A stretch of DNA of 64,000 nt from the NCBI RefSeq assembly GCF_004684935.1, contig NZ_SRJD01000017.1, positions 19,141 through 83,140 on the forward strand, written 5' to 3'. Under the pieces are notes generated by a model, which worked only from the letters and a program-made list of their open reading frames with translations, had not been told where the DNA came from and did no database searches. Each line of letters opens with the position of its first letter. Within the stretch, counting starts at the first letter, position 1. A program made the position numbers and the translations under genes. Positions 44,325 to 54,428 of this stretch are shown piece by piece. This DNA is from Sporolactobacillus shoreae (GTDB lineage: Bacteria > Bacillota > Bacilli > Bacillales > Sporolactobacillaceae).

Positions 44325-45099
44325 ACTTTTTTTCAAAGTTAATCCCTCACTGAAATTTTTATGCTTCGCGCTCCTGTTTATTGTTTACCTGTTCGTTCAT
44401 AATCTGAACACGATAATCTGGGCAGCAGTTGCTTTTACGTTTCTTTATACATGGGCAGCGGGAATCTCAAATAAGATCTCTTTCTGGTTTTTTCTGACCA
44501 CTTTTATTGTTTCTTTTTTCAGCGCCTCTGCCATGATTCTGTATGGAAAAGGGACACATATCCTTTTTCATTGGTATCTGATTCAGATATCCGAGGAGAG
44601 CCTGGCGCGCGGCATCCTGCTTGGACTGAGAACTTTTGTTTTCGGGTTGATCAGCATGCTGTTCGCGTCCACAACCCCGCCGGTTCCCTTTTTCTACTCT
44701 CTGATGCAGCAGCTGAAGATACCTGTACGTTACGCCTACGGCTGCCTGGCAGCGTTCCGTATGCTTCCAATCATGGCCGAGGAATTAGTGCACATTCGCC
44801 AGGCGATGAAAGTACGCGGATTGACACGAAAAAAAGGATTCGGGGCTTTCTATGAGCAGTTCAAACGCTACAGTCTGGGTATGCTCGTACAGTCTATCCG
44901 CCGCGCTCAGAGAACGGCGGTCGCCATGGAGGCCAAACGGTTCTCTATGAATAGTGAACGGACTTTTTACTATCAGATCGGATGGAGTCGTTCTGATTTG
45001 ATATTTTTGCTGATCGTATCTGTCACAGTGGTGTCGGGTTTTCTGTTATCCCGATGGATTCCGCTGACACCCTTTTCAAATGTCATCGACGGATATTAA
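44296..45099 (+). CDS. ykoC: ECF transporter T component (YkoC)
   Basis: 267-residue transmembrane coupling protein. Hydrophobic N-terminal helices (FLCFALLFIVYLFVHNL, NTIIWAAVAFTFLY) and the cytoplasmic coupling helices with AAFRMLPIMAEELVHIRQAMKVRG, whose A-R-G type motif contacts the ATPase. GGGAGGGAG lies before ATG 44296, inside the end of ykoD; the longer frame from 44248 is not needed. It ends at a terminator. Confidence 0.94.
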   Translation: MDNLWKNTDKLFFKVNPSLKFLCFALLFIVYLFVHNLNTIIWAAVAFTFLYTWAAGISNKISFWFFLTTFIVSFFSASAMILYGKGTHILFHWYLIQISEESLARGILLGLRTFVFGLISMLFASTTPPVPFFYSLMQQLKIPVRYAYGCLAAFRMLPIMAEELVHIRQAMKVRGLTRKKGFGAFYEQFKRYSLGMLVQSIRRAQRTAVAMEAKRFSMNSERTFYYQIGWSRSDLIFLLIVSVTVVSGFLLSRWIPLTPFSNVIDGY

Positions 45100-45131
45100 A
45101 AAGCGCTTCTCCTGATGGAGAAGCGCTTTTT
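45098..45131. terminator. Bidirectional terminator after ykoEDC
   Basis: Perfect 15-bp stem AAAAAGCGCTTCTCC / GGAGAAGCGCTTTTT with TGAT loop. Confidence 0.93.
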
Positions 45132-45142
45132 ATCTCGCGAGT

Positions 45143-46738
45143 TTACACGGTCAATCCATTTTCCCGTGCGCGACGGACTTCAAGGTCGCGAAGAGCCGAT
45201 CTCTTGATTTTGCCTGAAATTGTCTTCGGAAGATCTGTAACAAACTCAATTTCCCGCGGATATTTATAGGGTGCCGTTTCATTTTTTACAAACGTCTGGA
45301 GATTCTTAACCAGTTCAGGACTGCCGGTGTAACCATCCTTGAGAATCACAAAAGCTTTGACAATATTCCCACGGATAACGTGCGGCTTTCCGACGACAGC
45401 GCAGTCTTTGACCGCATCATCCTTGAGCAGTGCGTCTTCAACTTCAACCGGTCCAATGGTGTACCCGGAGCTGATGATCACATCGTCGCGCCTACCATGA
45501 AACCAGAAATAATTATCCTTATCTCTGGAAGCACGGTCGCCTGTCAGAAAATAGTCACCGATGACTGCCGCTTCATAACGGTCCGGCTGATGGTAATACG
45601 TGCGGAATAGAGCTGGAAAATCGCGTCTGACAGCGATATTGCCGACAACACCAACAGGAACGGGATTTCCATCCTCATCTATGATAGTGATAAATTCATC
45701 CAGAATCGGTTTTCCCATTGAACCCTGGCGGACTTCCGTATCAACCATCGTTCCGATCAGCAGAGTGCTTTCCGTCTGTCCATATCCATCTTTAAGCGTA
45801 ATATCAAAAGTGTTTTTAAATGTGTCGATCACACCGCGGTTCAGTGCCTCGCCAGCGGAGCAGGCGTTTCGGAGGTGGGACAGGTCGTATTTCCCAAGCC
45901 CATCAACTTTTGCCATCAGTCTGTATTCGGTAGGAGTGCAGCAAAGAACGTTGACTTTGTAATCCTGAAGCAGCTGAAGCTGTTTTTCAGGATGGAAGCG
46001 GCCGCAGTAAACAAGTCCGGTGACACCCTTGCCGAGCACTGAAAGGAAGGGGCTCCAGATCCATTTCTGCCAGCCGGGGCCGGCCGTAGCCCAGAACGTA
46101 TCGCCATCACGGATGTCCAACCAGCGCGGCGCGGCAATCCTCAGATGAGCGTAAGCCCAGGCGTGGCTGTGCACGACTCCCTTCGGCGTTCCTGACGTCC
46201 CTGATGTGTAAGTCAGAAAAGCCATATCATTCTTATTTGTCTCAACCGTTGTAAATTCCGCGGATGCTTCATTAATCAGTTTATTCATGGACATCCAACC
46301 GTCCGTTTCACCGTCCACCGATATTTTGTACTTCAGCGATGGCAGTTCCTCTTTGATTTCATCCACCTGGCCACTGTATTCATGGTAGGCAATAATGGCT
46401 TTCGCTTCTCCCTGATTGATCCGCAAAGCGATGTCTGTGGCGCGGAGCATTTCAGATCCCGGAATAACTGCGATACCGGCTCTTAGCGCACCAAGATAGA
46501 TCACATAGGCGTCAATGATCCGGGGGACAATCGTCATAATTCGATCGCCTTTTTTAATTCCCAGTTCAGTCAGTACGTTGGCAAACTTTTTCCCTCTCTG
46601 AATCAGATCATGGTAGGTAACCGTCTTTTTTTCTCCTGTTTCATTTTCCCAGCGCAGCGCCACTCTGTCAGAATCGAAGCGGTCAATTTCACTGGTCAGA
46701 TTATAAGTTTCAGGAGCAATCAGATCTTTCAGTTCCAT
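45143..46738 (-). CDS. Acyl-CoA synthetase, MbcS-like
   Basis: Activates a short or branched carboxylate to its CoA ester through an acyl-adenylate. 531 residues, ANL superfamily: P-loop TYTSGTSGTPKGVVHSH, KDGYGQTES, the hinge GRRDDVIISSGYTIGPVEVE and the catalytic lysine in LPKTISGKIKRSALR. It is close in layout to B. subtilis YtcI/MbcS, which prefers isobutyrate and 2-methylbutyrate. AGAGGTG before ATG 46738 sets the start. It lies downstream of spoIIP on the same strand with a 118-base gap. Confidence 0.88.
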   Translation of the reverse strand: MELKDLIAPETYNLTSEIDRFDSDRVALRWENETGEKKTVTYHDLIQRGKKFANVLTELGIKKGDRIMTIVPRIIDAYVIYLGALRAGIAVIPGSEMLRATDIALRINQGEAKAIIAYHEYSGQVDEIKEELPSLKYKISVDGETDGWMSMNKLINEASAEFTTVETNKNDMAFLTYTSGTSGTPKGVVHSHAWAYAHLRIAAPRWLDIRDGDTFWATAGPGWQKWIWSPFLSVLGKGVTGLVYCGRFHPEKQLQLLQDYKVNVLCCTPTEYRLMAKVDGLGKYDLSHLRNACSAGEALNRGVIDTFKNTFDITLKDGYGQTESTLLIGTMVDTEVRQGSMGKPILDEFITIIDEDGNPVPVGVVGNIAVRRDFPALFRTYYHQPDRYEAAVIGDYFLTGDRASRDKDNYFWFHGRRDDVIISSGYTIGPVEVEDALLKDDAVKDCAVVGKPHVIRGNIVKAFVILKDGYTGSPELVKNLQTFVKNETAPYKYPREIEFVTDLPKTISGKIKRSALRDLEVRRARENGLTV

Positions 46739-46856
46739 AGATGAACACCTCTGCTTTTGAATGCATGCGGTCAATCAATTTAAGTGAATCCTCGTTGACT
46801 GAACGTTCGCTTATAACTACATATTAATACCTGGTACTAATTATTACAACTGTTTT

Positions 46857-47945
46857 TTAAGGATTTGTTTTCTGGATATATGTGGCCAGTGCCTCACCGA
46901 ACGCCTTTGAGCTGCGGTCCACTTCATCCAATGTATTGTCCACACCGCCAATCTCAATAAGCAATGCATTTTTTGAAAGATCCTGATTATAGACACCATT
47001 GCCATCAAATTTAGTTTTGCCGACAATTCCGCGTACGAGTCCGGGATATTGCTTGTCCATAATACTTTTTATCTGCTTTGCCATATAAAGGTTAGCAGAA
47101 TAATTGGGATTATCCTCTCCAATTATAAAACTGATCCGCGCATAAGAGGTATTACCCAGTTTCATCGTCGTCACACTTCTGCCTGAAGAATCTCGATGGA
47201 TGTCAATGAGATAGAGGAGACTTGGATTTTCCTTCAGTAAATTCTGTACAAGAACTCTTGAATTCTGATAAGCGACATTATAACCCCAGTTGCGTATCCC
47301 TGTATTGATAAAACCAATTCTGTGGTCGGCGAGAACATTCCCGACAACTAATCCGTCCTGCACCACACCGTGATCGGGATTCAGGCTGGTAACCTGGCCG
47401 TTATTGAATGGTTTATAGGCCTCCCAGTAGTGCGTATGATAGAGCAATACAGTCTTTTTCAGTTTGCCGTTAATGGCTGGTGGCGCTGCCGGATTTTTCT
47501 TCGGCGTAGTCTGCTTCGGTGTCTCCAGATCTATTTGGGGCGGGGGAGGGTTATCTTTTGGCAGATTCGTATAATTCAATCCCTCGCCTGCCACGAAAAT
47601 TTTCGTATTATATATGGTAAAACCGGGGAGCTCAGAGCCAAACAGGCTGCGGATGTCATCAGAGCGCAGATCGGTCATTGCCTCGAATATCAGATGATAG
47701 ATACTCTTTGGCCGGTCCTTCGCGCGTATGATGTGGTTAAAAGCCGAATTTTCATTGCCGAATGTTTCGGACAACAGTGTTTCCGCCGGCCAATTCGCTT
47801 TCTGAAGAGCATCCTCTACCGGGCTGATCCTGACCTGGGCGGCGGCAATCAATGCAGCCAGCCCGTAAGCGGCAATCAGGAGTATGAGGAAGCGTGAGAT
47901 GAGTTGTACTGGAAAGGATGAGTGTGACAGATTATCTTTTTTCAA
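46857..47945 (-). CDS. spoIIP: Stage II sporulation protein P
   Basis: Amidase and endopeptidase that degrades septal peptidoglycan during engulfment of the forespore, acting with SpoIID and SpoIIM. 362 residues: an N-terminal membrane helix (SRFLILLIAAYGLAALIAA), a Pro-rich linker, and the catalytic domain with LLYHTHYWEAY (His/Glu zinc ligands near residues 170-175), LIDIHRDSSGR and ALLIEIGGVDNTLDE. AGGAGGG precedes TTG 47945. It is direct evidence that the organism forms spores or descends from spore formers. Confidence 0.94.
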   Translation of the reverse strand: MKKDNLSHSSFPVQLISRFLILLIAAYGLAALIAAAQVRISPVEDALQKANWPAETLLSETFGNENSAFNHIIRAKDRPKSIYHLIFEAMTDLRSDDIRSLFGSELPGFTIYNTKIFVAGEGLNYTNLPKDNPPPPQIDLETPKQTTPKKNPAAPPAINGKLKKTVLLYHTHYWEAYKPFNNGQVTSLNPDHGVVQDGLVVGNVLADHRIGFINTGIRNWGYNVAYQNSRVLVQNLLKENPSLLYLIDIHRDSSGRSVTTMKLGNTSYARISFIIGEDNPNYSANLYMAKQIKSIMDKQYPGLVRGIVGKTKFDGNGVYNQDLSKNALLIEIGGVDNTLDEVDRSSKAFGEALATYIQKTNP

Positions 47946-48200
47946 GCTTGTCCCTCCTGGCCTTCTGGAAGTTTCGTGCTGACTAATTAACTCTATGTTC
48001 GAAAGGGGAAAAGATAGACTTGATTTCAAATAAAAATATCATTTGATCATTGATCAGAAAGTCGAGGGATCACGTTTGATAGATGTATTTGTAAAAATTG
48101 ATTTACAATAACTTTACAATTTCCTACTTGAAGCACTTCATCATTGGCTAAATACTGAAGAAGGTACTTTTACTTGATTCGTATTTACTAGGAGGGCGAC

Positions 48201-49940
48201 ATGCAGCTTAGATTACGGGACCGTTTTCAATGGCAAAATTTAAAAATTCATCAGAAATACCTCATGAGTCTTCTGGTCGTATTGGTTATGACCTTGGCTT
48301 CTGTTGTTCTCGCGACGAGTCTGCTCATGCAGGCGATGCAGAAAGTGGACGGGGCCGGAACTGAAGGAAATCGTGTGGTTCAGATCACAGAGATCGGATC
48401 GTTGTTCCGGTCTAAGGACTCCAGAGTTGTCGACTATCTGCTGAATCCGGGAGACGCTGCGGTCAGCAAATATACCGCGGATCAGCAAACCCTGACCCGT
48501 ATGGAACGTCAGGTTCAGCCTTATATGAAAACGCAGAGCCAGGTCGATCTTTTCAATCGGATAATGAGAAATGATTCAATGACCTATAACCTTTTTCAAA
48601 ATGAACTGGTTCCGGCCGTTACGATGAATGATATGAAAAAAGCGAGAAGCATCCGTATCGAACAGAATCAGATTCAGGATGATACGATGAAACGTATCCA
48701 AAGTCTTAGGATCGAAGTTCTTAACCAAGAACGGTCGGCGGTCGAATCCGCTCGTGCACAAATCAGATGGTCCATTATCTTTCTGATACTCAGCCTGGTA
48801 GTGTCGGTAGCCGTCAGTGGATGCATCACCTATTTAATCCATAGAAAAATCAGACAGTCTTTTGATCGTGTTCTGAAGATGACGGATCGCATTGCTTCAG
48901 GGGATCTCAGAGATTCTGAGAATACGATTCGCGGGAGGGATGAGATCGGACTGATCGCTCAGGCCATCGTTCATATGAAAAAAAATCTTCTGAGCATGAC
49001 TCTAACAATTGCGAGGCTCTCAAACACTTCTAGAGAGAACAGTCATCAGCTGACCCAATCTGTACAAAAAGTAACTTCAAACAGCAGCAGTGTTAAGGAG
49101 TCCATGGCCGAGCTTTCGGCCGGAACCGAAGATCAGGCAAAAAATGCCTCAAAGATCAGTGACATGGCCAGCAGTTTCATGAACAGCGTTTTCAATGAAG
49201 CCGCGCATGCACGGTCAATCAATGAGCTGTCCACTTCTGCGTTAGAAGCGACGCTTAAGGGCAGAACGATCATTGAAAGTTCAATCAGTCACATGGACAA
49301 GATTAACATCAGCGTACAAAATAGTATGGATAAAATGACACGGCTTGACGACAGGATGAAAAACATTTCGACCCTGATCAGCCTGATTGAGGGAATTGCC
49401 GGTGAGACTAATCTGCTTGCTTTGAATGCTTCCATTGAGGCTGCGAGAGCCGGGGAAAAAGGCAAGGGATTCACAGTCATTGCTGATTCCATACGGAAGT
49501 TATCTGATCAAACCGCGCAATCAGTAAAACAGATTGCGGGAATGATGAAAGAAATCCGAACAGAGTCCGGTGACGTTCATAACGCACTTGTCAACAGCTT
49601 TGATCAGGTTAAGAGCGGATCGGAGCAGATCACGATCACCGGACGGCAATTCACCCATATCGACACTCAGATGAAGCAGGTCGGTGAAAAAATAAAGAGC
49701 ATGTCTGCCAGGCTTCAAGAGATCAGCGGAATTGGGCAGAACATGATCCATTCAATTGAGAGTATTGCCGCTGTTTCAGAAGAGTCTGCGGCGACTGTCA
49801 ATGACGTGACAGAGTCTATGGAGAATGTAAATGAGACAATGCTCAGTTTTTCCAATGAAGCCGAATCTATGGCTCAGGAATCGAAGAAGTTGGACGAAAT
49901 GATGAAACAGTTTAAACTGAATGATTCTCCGGCTGTCTAA
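48201..49940 (+). CDS. Methyl-accepting chemotaxis protein
   Basis: 579-residue receptor: a membrane helix at ~22-46, an all-helical extracellular sensor domain (~47-187, four-helix-bundle type with LLNPGDAAVSKYTADQQTL), a second membrane helix at ~190-212, a HAMP domain (MTDRIASGDLRDSENTIRGRDEIGLIAQAI) and the cytoplasmic coiled-coil hairpin whose tip is LISLIEGIAGETNLLALNASIEAARAGE.. in two adjacent helices. It relays an unknown signal to CheA/CheW. AGGAGGG precedes the ATG. No CheA/CheW genes are nearby. Confidence 0.95.
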   Translation: MQLRLRDRFQWQNLKIHQKYLMSLLVVLVMTLASVVLATSLLMQAMQKVDGAGTEGNRVVQITEIGSLFRSKDSRVVDYLLNPGDAAVSKYTADQQTLTRMERQVQPYMKTQSQVDLFNRIMRNDSMTYNLFQNELVPAVTMNDMKKARSIRIEQNQIQDDTMKRIQSLRIEVLNQERSAVESARAQIRWSIIFLILSLVVSVAVSGCITYLIHRKIRQSFDRVLKMTDRIASGDLRDSENTIRGRDEIGLIAQAIVHMKKNLLSMTLTIARLSNTSRENSHQLTQSVQKVTSNSSSVKESMAELSAGTEDQAKNASKISDMASSFMNSVFNEAAHARSINELSTSALEATLKGRTIIESSISHMDKINISVQNSMDKMTRLDDRMKNISTLISLIEGIAGETNLLALNASIEAARAGEKGKGFTVIADSIRKLSDQTAQSVKQIAGMMKEIRTESGDVHNALVNSFDQVKSGSEQITITGRQFTHIDTQMKQVGEKIKSMSARLQEISGIGQNMIHSIESIAAVSEESAATVNDVTESMENVNETMLSFSNEAESMAQESKKLDEMMKQFKLNDSPAV

Positions 49941-49960
49941 CTTAAATACATTCAGATTGA

Positions 49961-49988
49961 AACAGGCTGGTCCGCAGCCTGTTTTTTA
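49961..49988. terminator. Terminator after the chemotaxis receptor
   Basis: AACAGGCTG / CAGCCTGTT stem with GTCCG loop and T-run; it abuts the end of the opposing 3-hydroxybutyrate dehydrogenase gene. Confidence 0.88.
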
Positions 49989-50762
49989 TTGGGCCGTATA
50001 GCCGCCATCAAGAACAACAGCCTGACCGGTCACACCGCGCGCCTGTTCACCGGCAAGAAAGAGCGCATAATCCGCTATTTCTTTCACATCCAGCAACCTT
50101 TTCTGAGGAATCAGCGGATAGAAAACTTCTTCTAGAACCGTCTCGACAGGTACATTTCGCGATTTTGCGACATCCTTAAGCTGCCCGCGCACGAGCGCTG
50201 TATCGACATAACCCGGACAAAGTGCGTTTACGGTGACCCCATAGGGTGCGCTTTCAAGTGCCGCGACTTTGGTCAGCCCAATGACCCCGTGCTTCGCGCT
50301 GTTATAAGCCGCTTTATTAGCAAAACCGATCAGTCCATTTATCGACGCAATGTTAATAATTCTACCGTACCGCTGACTCTTCATAATAGGGAGAACATGT
50401 TTGATTGCAAGAAATGGCGCAATCAGCATCACGCGGATCATTTGTTCAAACTTTTCTGCCGGAAAGTCATCAATCGGGGAAATATGCTGAAGGCCAGCGT
50501 TGTTCACAAAAATATCAACGTTTCCAAAAGCACTCACTGCCTGATCGATCAGATTTCGGATGTCATCCTCCTTTGTCACATCAGCGCTGATCGCTCGTAC
50601 CGTTTCACCGCTGCCGTCCAGGATCACCGCAGCTTCTTCAACCCCGGATACGTTAATATCTGATAGAACCACGTTTGCTCCATTTTCTGAAAAAGCTTTG
50701 CCAATTTCAAAACCGATCCCTCGTGCTGATCCGGTAATCACGACTGTTTTTCCTTTGACCAA
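49986..50762 (-). CDS. 3-hydroxybutyrate dehydrogenase (SDR family)
   Basis: Oxidises D-3-hydroxybutyrate to acetoacetate with NAD. 258 residues, the usual length. GSARGIGFEIG is the cofactor loop, NNAGLQHISPIDDFP the family-typical segment, and YNSAKHG the catalytic Tyr-x3-Lys preceded by IASINGL. GGGGAGG lies 8 bases before TTG 50762; the frame extends to 50864 without conserved sequence. It corresponds to B. subtilis YxjF and is divergent from the thiolase-permease-scoAB operon that completes the pathway. Confidence 0.92.
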   Translation of the reverse strand: MVKGKTVVITGSARGIGFEIGKAFSENGANVVLSDINVSGVEEAAVILDGSGETVRAISADVTKEDDIRNLIDQAVSAFGNVDIFVNNAGLQHISPIDDFPAEKFEQMIRVMLIAPFLAIKHVLPIMKSQRYGRIINIASINGLIGFANKAAYNSAKHGVIGLTKVAALESAPYGVTVNALCPGYVDTALVRGQLKDVAKSRNVPVETVLEEVFYPLIPQKRLLDVKEIADYALFLAGEQARGVTGQAVVLDGGYTAQ

Positions 50763-50966
50763 TCCGTATTCCTCCCCGTATGCATTTACAAATGACTTTC
50801 TCCCGATCAATGCATTCTGTAAATTAAAATATGCCTCGACTATTTCAGAATGGACAGAAGGCAAGGAACGGCTTAATAAATGTATAGGAATAAAAAAAAG
50901 AATTAGAACAACTGAATTGTCACATAATCGTTGGAACTCATAAATACAATAAAATGTCCCAAAAGA

Positions 50967-51000
50967 GCCACCTATTAAGGTGGCGATTTAAGGTGGCGAT
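50967..51000 (+). promoter_or_regulatory. Tandem 13-bp direct repeats with an inverted arm between the two 3-hydroxybutyrate operons
   Basis: TTAAGGTGGCGAT occurs twice head-to-tail (50975-50987, 50988-51000). The first copy's AGGTGGC also pairs with GCCACCT (50967-50973) across ATTA. It lies in the divergent control region, so it is a candidate activator or repressor site. A weak promoter, TTGTCA (50917-50922) with TAAATA, sits upstream. Confidence 0.6.
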
Positions 51001-51069
51001 ACTTTTTGAGCAAGGAATTGATCTGAGTGTCGTCCGTGTAGTGACACTGCAAAAAAAGGGGGAGGTCTG

Positions 51070-52257
51070 ATGACAGAAGTAGTGATCGTCGGCGCGGCGA
51101 GAACTCCTGTCGGGTCATTTGGAGGAGTGATTTCGGAGTTGTCCGCTGTTGAACTTGGTACCGCCGCGGCAAAAGAAGCAATCAAAAGATCAGGAATATC
51201 GGCTGACCTGATCGACGAAGCGATTGTCGGAAATATTCTCTCTGCCGGTCTTGGACAGAATATCGCTCGGCAAATTGCGATTTATTCAGGTATTTCCGAA
51301 AAATCTTCAGCTATCACTGTAAACATGCTGTGCGGTTCCGGTCTGCGTACGGTGATACTCGCCGCCCAGTCGATCGCGCTCGGCGACTCAGACTTCGTGC
51401 TGTCCGGAGGTACGGAAAGCATGAGCCGTGCGCCCTATCTTCTTCAGGATTACCGTTGGGGAAAGCGGATGGGAGGGGGTAAGGTCGAGGATTCAATGAT
51501 CAAGGATGCACTGATCGATGCTTTTTATCAATACCACATGGGTATTACTGCCGAAAACATTGCTGAAAAGTGGCGGATCAGCCGGGATCGTCAGGATCAA
51601 TTTGCCCTGAAAAGTCAGCATAAAGCTGAAAAAGCGCAGCTCCTCGGTTATTTCGATGAGGAAATCATCCCGGTATCCCTGACAAAAAAAGGGGAACAAC
51701 TGGTCATTGATCAGGATGAACACCCGCGTCACGGAATGACTGTCGAAACGCTTGCCAAGTTAAAACCCGCATTCAAGGAAAACGGAACTGTGACCGTGGG
51801 TAATGCATCTGGGATCAATGACGGCGCAGCCATGCTTATACTTACCTCGAGGGAAAAAGCAGAAAAGCATGGTTTGCATATTATGGCGAGCATCAAATCA
51901 TATGCCAATGTCGGACTGGACCCGAAGATTATGGGCTACGGACCTGTTCCCGCAGCACGAAGGGCACTTCAGAAGGCAAATCTCAGAACAGGTGATATAG
52001 ACCTTTTTGAAATTAACGAGGCTTTTGCCGCTCAGTCTGTCGCGGTCCTCGACGATCTTGAACTTGATCCTGAGAAGGTCAATATCAGTGGCGGTGCCAT
52101 TGCACTCGGCCATCCGGTCGGTGCGTCCGGAGCGCGGATTCTTTGCACCTTGCTGTACAACATGAAACGGACAGGAGCAAAGAAGGGGCTTGCGGCTTTA
52201 TGCGTCGGTGGAGGACAGGGAACGGCCATCATTGTTGAAAACGAACATGAAGAATAA
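51070..52257 (+). CDS. Acetyl-CoA C-acetyltransferase (thiolase)
   Basis: Cleaves acetoacetyl-CoA with CoA into two acetyl-CoA. 395 residues. Active-site residues are Cys88 ([11 protein letters not shown]), the histidine in [17 protein letters not shown] and the second cysteine in [20 protein letters not shown] is the fourth motif. AGGGGGAGGT precedes the ATG. It heads the operon with a permease and scoAB, so degradation rather than synthesis is the likely direction. Confidence 0.95.
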   Translation: MTEVVIVGAARTPVGSFGGVISELSAVELGTAAAKEAIKRSGISADLIDEAIVGNILSAGLGQNIARQIAIYSGISEKSSAITVNMLCGSGLRTVILAAQSIALGDSDFVLSGGTESMSRAPYLLQDYRWGKRMGGGKVEDSMIKDALIDAFYQYHMGITAENIAEKWRISRDRQDQFALKSQHKAEKAQLLGYFDEEIIPVSLTKKGEQLVIDQDEHPRHGMTVETLAKLKPAFKENGTVTVGNASGINDGAAMLILTSREKAEKHGLHIMASIKSYANVGLDPKIMGYGPVPAARRALQKANLRTGDIDLFEINEAFAAQSVAVLDDLELDPEKVNISGGAIALGHPVGASGARILCTLLYNMKRTGAKKGLAALCVGGGQGTAIIVENEHEE

Positions 52258-52271
52258 TGTAAGCGTTTCCT
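52258..52271 (+). promoter_or_regulatory. cre-like site between thiolase and permease genes
   Basis: TGTAAGCGTTTCCT matches the catabolite-responsive element TGWAANCGNTNWCA at 8 of 10 fixed positions, starting right after the thiolase stop codon. Confidence 0.6.
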
Positions 52272-52309
52272 TTCTGCAATTAATTTCAATGGAAATGGGG
52301 AGATGATTG

Positions 52310-53695
52310 ATGGCGTTACAAATTTTTGCGATTGTTCTGGCACTTGGCCTTCTGATGTTTCTCGCTTATCGCGGCTATCCGGTCATTATCATTGCACCGG
52401 CAGTCACGTTGCTCGCGGTGCTGCTGTCCGGCGGGCATTTATTGCCCAGCTATACAGAAGTCTTCATGACTAATGCGGCAACCTATGTCAAGAATTTCTT
52501 CCCAATCTTCCTGCTCGGTGCCATCTTTGGCAAAGTCATGGAGATGAGTGGGGCTGCAGCCTCAATCGCCCACACAATTGTTAAAGGATTGGGATCCAAG
52601 CGGGCGATTCTGTCAGTCGTCCTTGCCTGCGCCATTCTCACTTACGGGGGCGTCTCGCTTTTTGTCGTCGCTTTTGCCGTCTATCCCTTCGCGGCAGCTA
52701 TTTTTAAAGAGGCGGATATCCCAAAACGTTTGATTCCGGGCGCCATTGCGCTTGGTGCATTCACGTTCACCATGGATGCCCTCCCGGGAACGCCCCAGAT
52801 CCAAAACATCATTCCGACAAACTATTTCGGAACAGACACTTATGCAGCGCCGCTTGTCGGCATTATCGGATCAATCATCGTTCTCGCCGGTGGACTGCTC
52901 TGGCTGGAACATCGGCGCAGACAGGCAATCCGAAAACAGGAAGGGTATGGGACCGGCCATATTAATGAACCGGAACTTGACACAAAAGCTAAGTTGCCAA
53001 ATTTCTGGTTGGCTATACTGCCGCTAATCGTTGTTATCGTCTTTAATTTCGTTTTCAGTCGCACTGGCCTGTCCGCAAGAGGGTGGTACAACGCAGAAAC
53101 TCTGAAGAAAGTGTTCAACATCCCTGATGTGAGTACACTCGTCTCTTCATGGTCGTTGATTGCGGCTCTGACATTGGGTATTCTCACCGCAATGTTTCTC
53201 AGCTTCAAACGTGTGAAAGTCAAATTAGCTTCGAGCTTGACTCTTGCAGCATCCGGTGCACTTCTCGCTATTTTTAACACAGCTTCCGAAGTCGGGTTTG
53301 GTAATGTAGTCAAAACATTGCCCGGTTTCTCGGCAATCCAACATCATGTTTTCAATGCGAGCAGTAACCCGCTCGTATCGGAAGCCGTATCAGTCAATGT
53401 GCTCTCGGGAATCACAGGTTCCGCTTCAGGAGGTCTTTCAATCGCTCTTGAAGTGATGAGCAAGCAGTACCTTCAGACGGCGCACGCTTTGGGCATCAGT
53501 CCGGAACTGCTGCACCGGATCGCGTCGATGGCGTCGGGAGGCATGGATACATTGCCGCATAATGGTGCAGTCATAACACTGCTGGCAATCACCGGGCTGA
53601 CACACCGGCAGTCCTACAAGGATATTTTTGCGATTACCATTCTGAAGACGGCAACGGTGTTCCTGATCGCGATCGGAAGCTCATTTTTCGTCTGA
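52310..53695 (+). CDS. GntP family permease, probable 3-hydroxybutyrate uptake
   Basis: 461-residue membrane protein with 12 or more hydrophobic segments. RGYPVIIIAPAVTLLAVLLSGG at the start and SGGMDTLPHNGAVITLLAITGLTH near the end are typical GntP/citrate-type signatures, and MDALPGTPQIQNIIPTNYFGT is shared with the YxjC-type hydroxybutyrate permeases. GGGGAG lies 7 bases before ATG 52310. The substrate is inferred from the surrounding genes, an arrangement like B. subtilis yxjC-scoA-scoB-yxjF. Confidence 0.88.
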   Translation: MALQIFAIVLALGLLMFLAYRGYPVIIIAPAVTLLAVLLSGGHLLPSYTEVFMTNAATYVKNFFPIFLLGAIFGKVMEMSGAAASIAHTIVKGLGSKRAILSVVLACAILTYGGVSLFVVAFAVYPFAAAIFKEADIPKRLIPGAIALGAFTFTMDALPGTPQIQNIIPTNYFGTDTYAAPLVGIIGSIIVLAGGLLWLEHRRRQAIRKQEGYGTGHINEPELDTKAKLPNFWLAILPLIVVIVFNFVFSRTGLSARGWYNAETLKKVFNIPDVSTLVSSWSLIAALTLGILTAMFLSFKRVKVKLASSLTLAASGALLAIFNTASEVGFGNVVKTLPGFSAIQHHVFNASSNPLVSEAVSVNVLSGITGSASGGLSIALEVMSKQYLQTAHALGISPELLHRIASMASGGMDTLPHNGAVITLLAITGLTHRQSYKDIFAITILKTATVFLIAIGSSFFV

Positions 53696-53713
53696 TGGGG
53701 AAGGAAGCATATT

Positions 53714-54409
53714 ATGGAAAAAATCGTACCTGCTATTGAGGAACTGATTCAACAAATTTCTGACGGATCGACTTTAGTTGTCGGAGGGTTTGGCCTCTGT
53801 GGTATTCCGGAAAAGTTGATCAGGGGTTTACGTGAAAGCGGCGTAAAAGACCTCACTGTGGTCAGCAACAACTGCGGCGTGGATGACTGGGGACTTGGCT
53901 TGCTATTGGAAAACAGGCAGATTAAAAAGATGATTTCATCATATGTCGGTGAAAATAAGTTGTTTGAACAACAGTTCCTGAGCGGCGAACTGGAAGTCGA
54001 GCTTGTTCCTCAAGGGACACTTGCCGAACGTCTGAGGGCGGGCGGGGCAGGCATTCCTGCATTTTTCACAGCAACCGGTGTCGGTACGGATATTGCGAAG
54101 GGCAAAGAGGAGAAAGTATTTGACGGACGGACTTACATTTTGGAGAAAGGAATCATCGGTGACTTTGCACTTGTCAAAGCGTGGAAGGCGGATCTTGGCG
54201 GCAATCTGGTTTATCGGAAAACAGCACGCAACTTCAATCCACTCGCTGCAAAGGCTGGAAAAGTGACGTTTGCTGAAGTTGAGGAACTGGTTGGTCAAGG
54301 AGAACTGGACCCGGATTATATCCATACGCCGGGAATCTATGTGCAGAAAGTATTTTTGGGTGAAAACTATGAAAAACGCATCGAGCGGCTGACCGTTGCC
54401 AAAGTGTAA
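53714..54409 (+). CDS. scoA: 3-oxoacid CoA-transferase subunit A
   Basis: With ScoB moves CoA from succinyl-CoA to acetoacetate. 231 residues. The N-terminal [22 protein letters not shown] with its glycine-rich loop is the CoA-transferase family I alpha signature, followed by [16 protein letters not shown] and [27 protein letters not shown] precedes the ATG, 18 bases after the permease stop. Confidence 0.95.
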   Translation: MEKIVPAIEELIQQISDGSTLVVGGFGLCGIPEKLIRGLRESGVKDLTVVSNNCGVDDWGLGLLLENRQIKKMISSYVGENKLFEQQFLSGELEVELVPQGTLAERLRAGGAGIPAFFTATGVGTDIAKGKEEKVFDGRTYILEKGIIGDFALVKAWKADLGGNLVYRKTARNFNPLAAKAGKVTFAEVEELVGQGELDPDYIHTPGIYVQKVFLGENYEKRIERLTVAKV

Positions 54410-54428
54410 CAGGAGGGAGGTTGATCAT

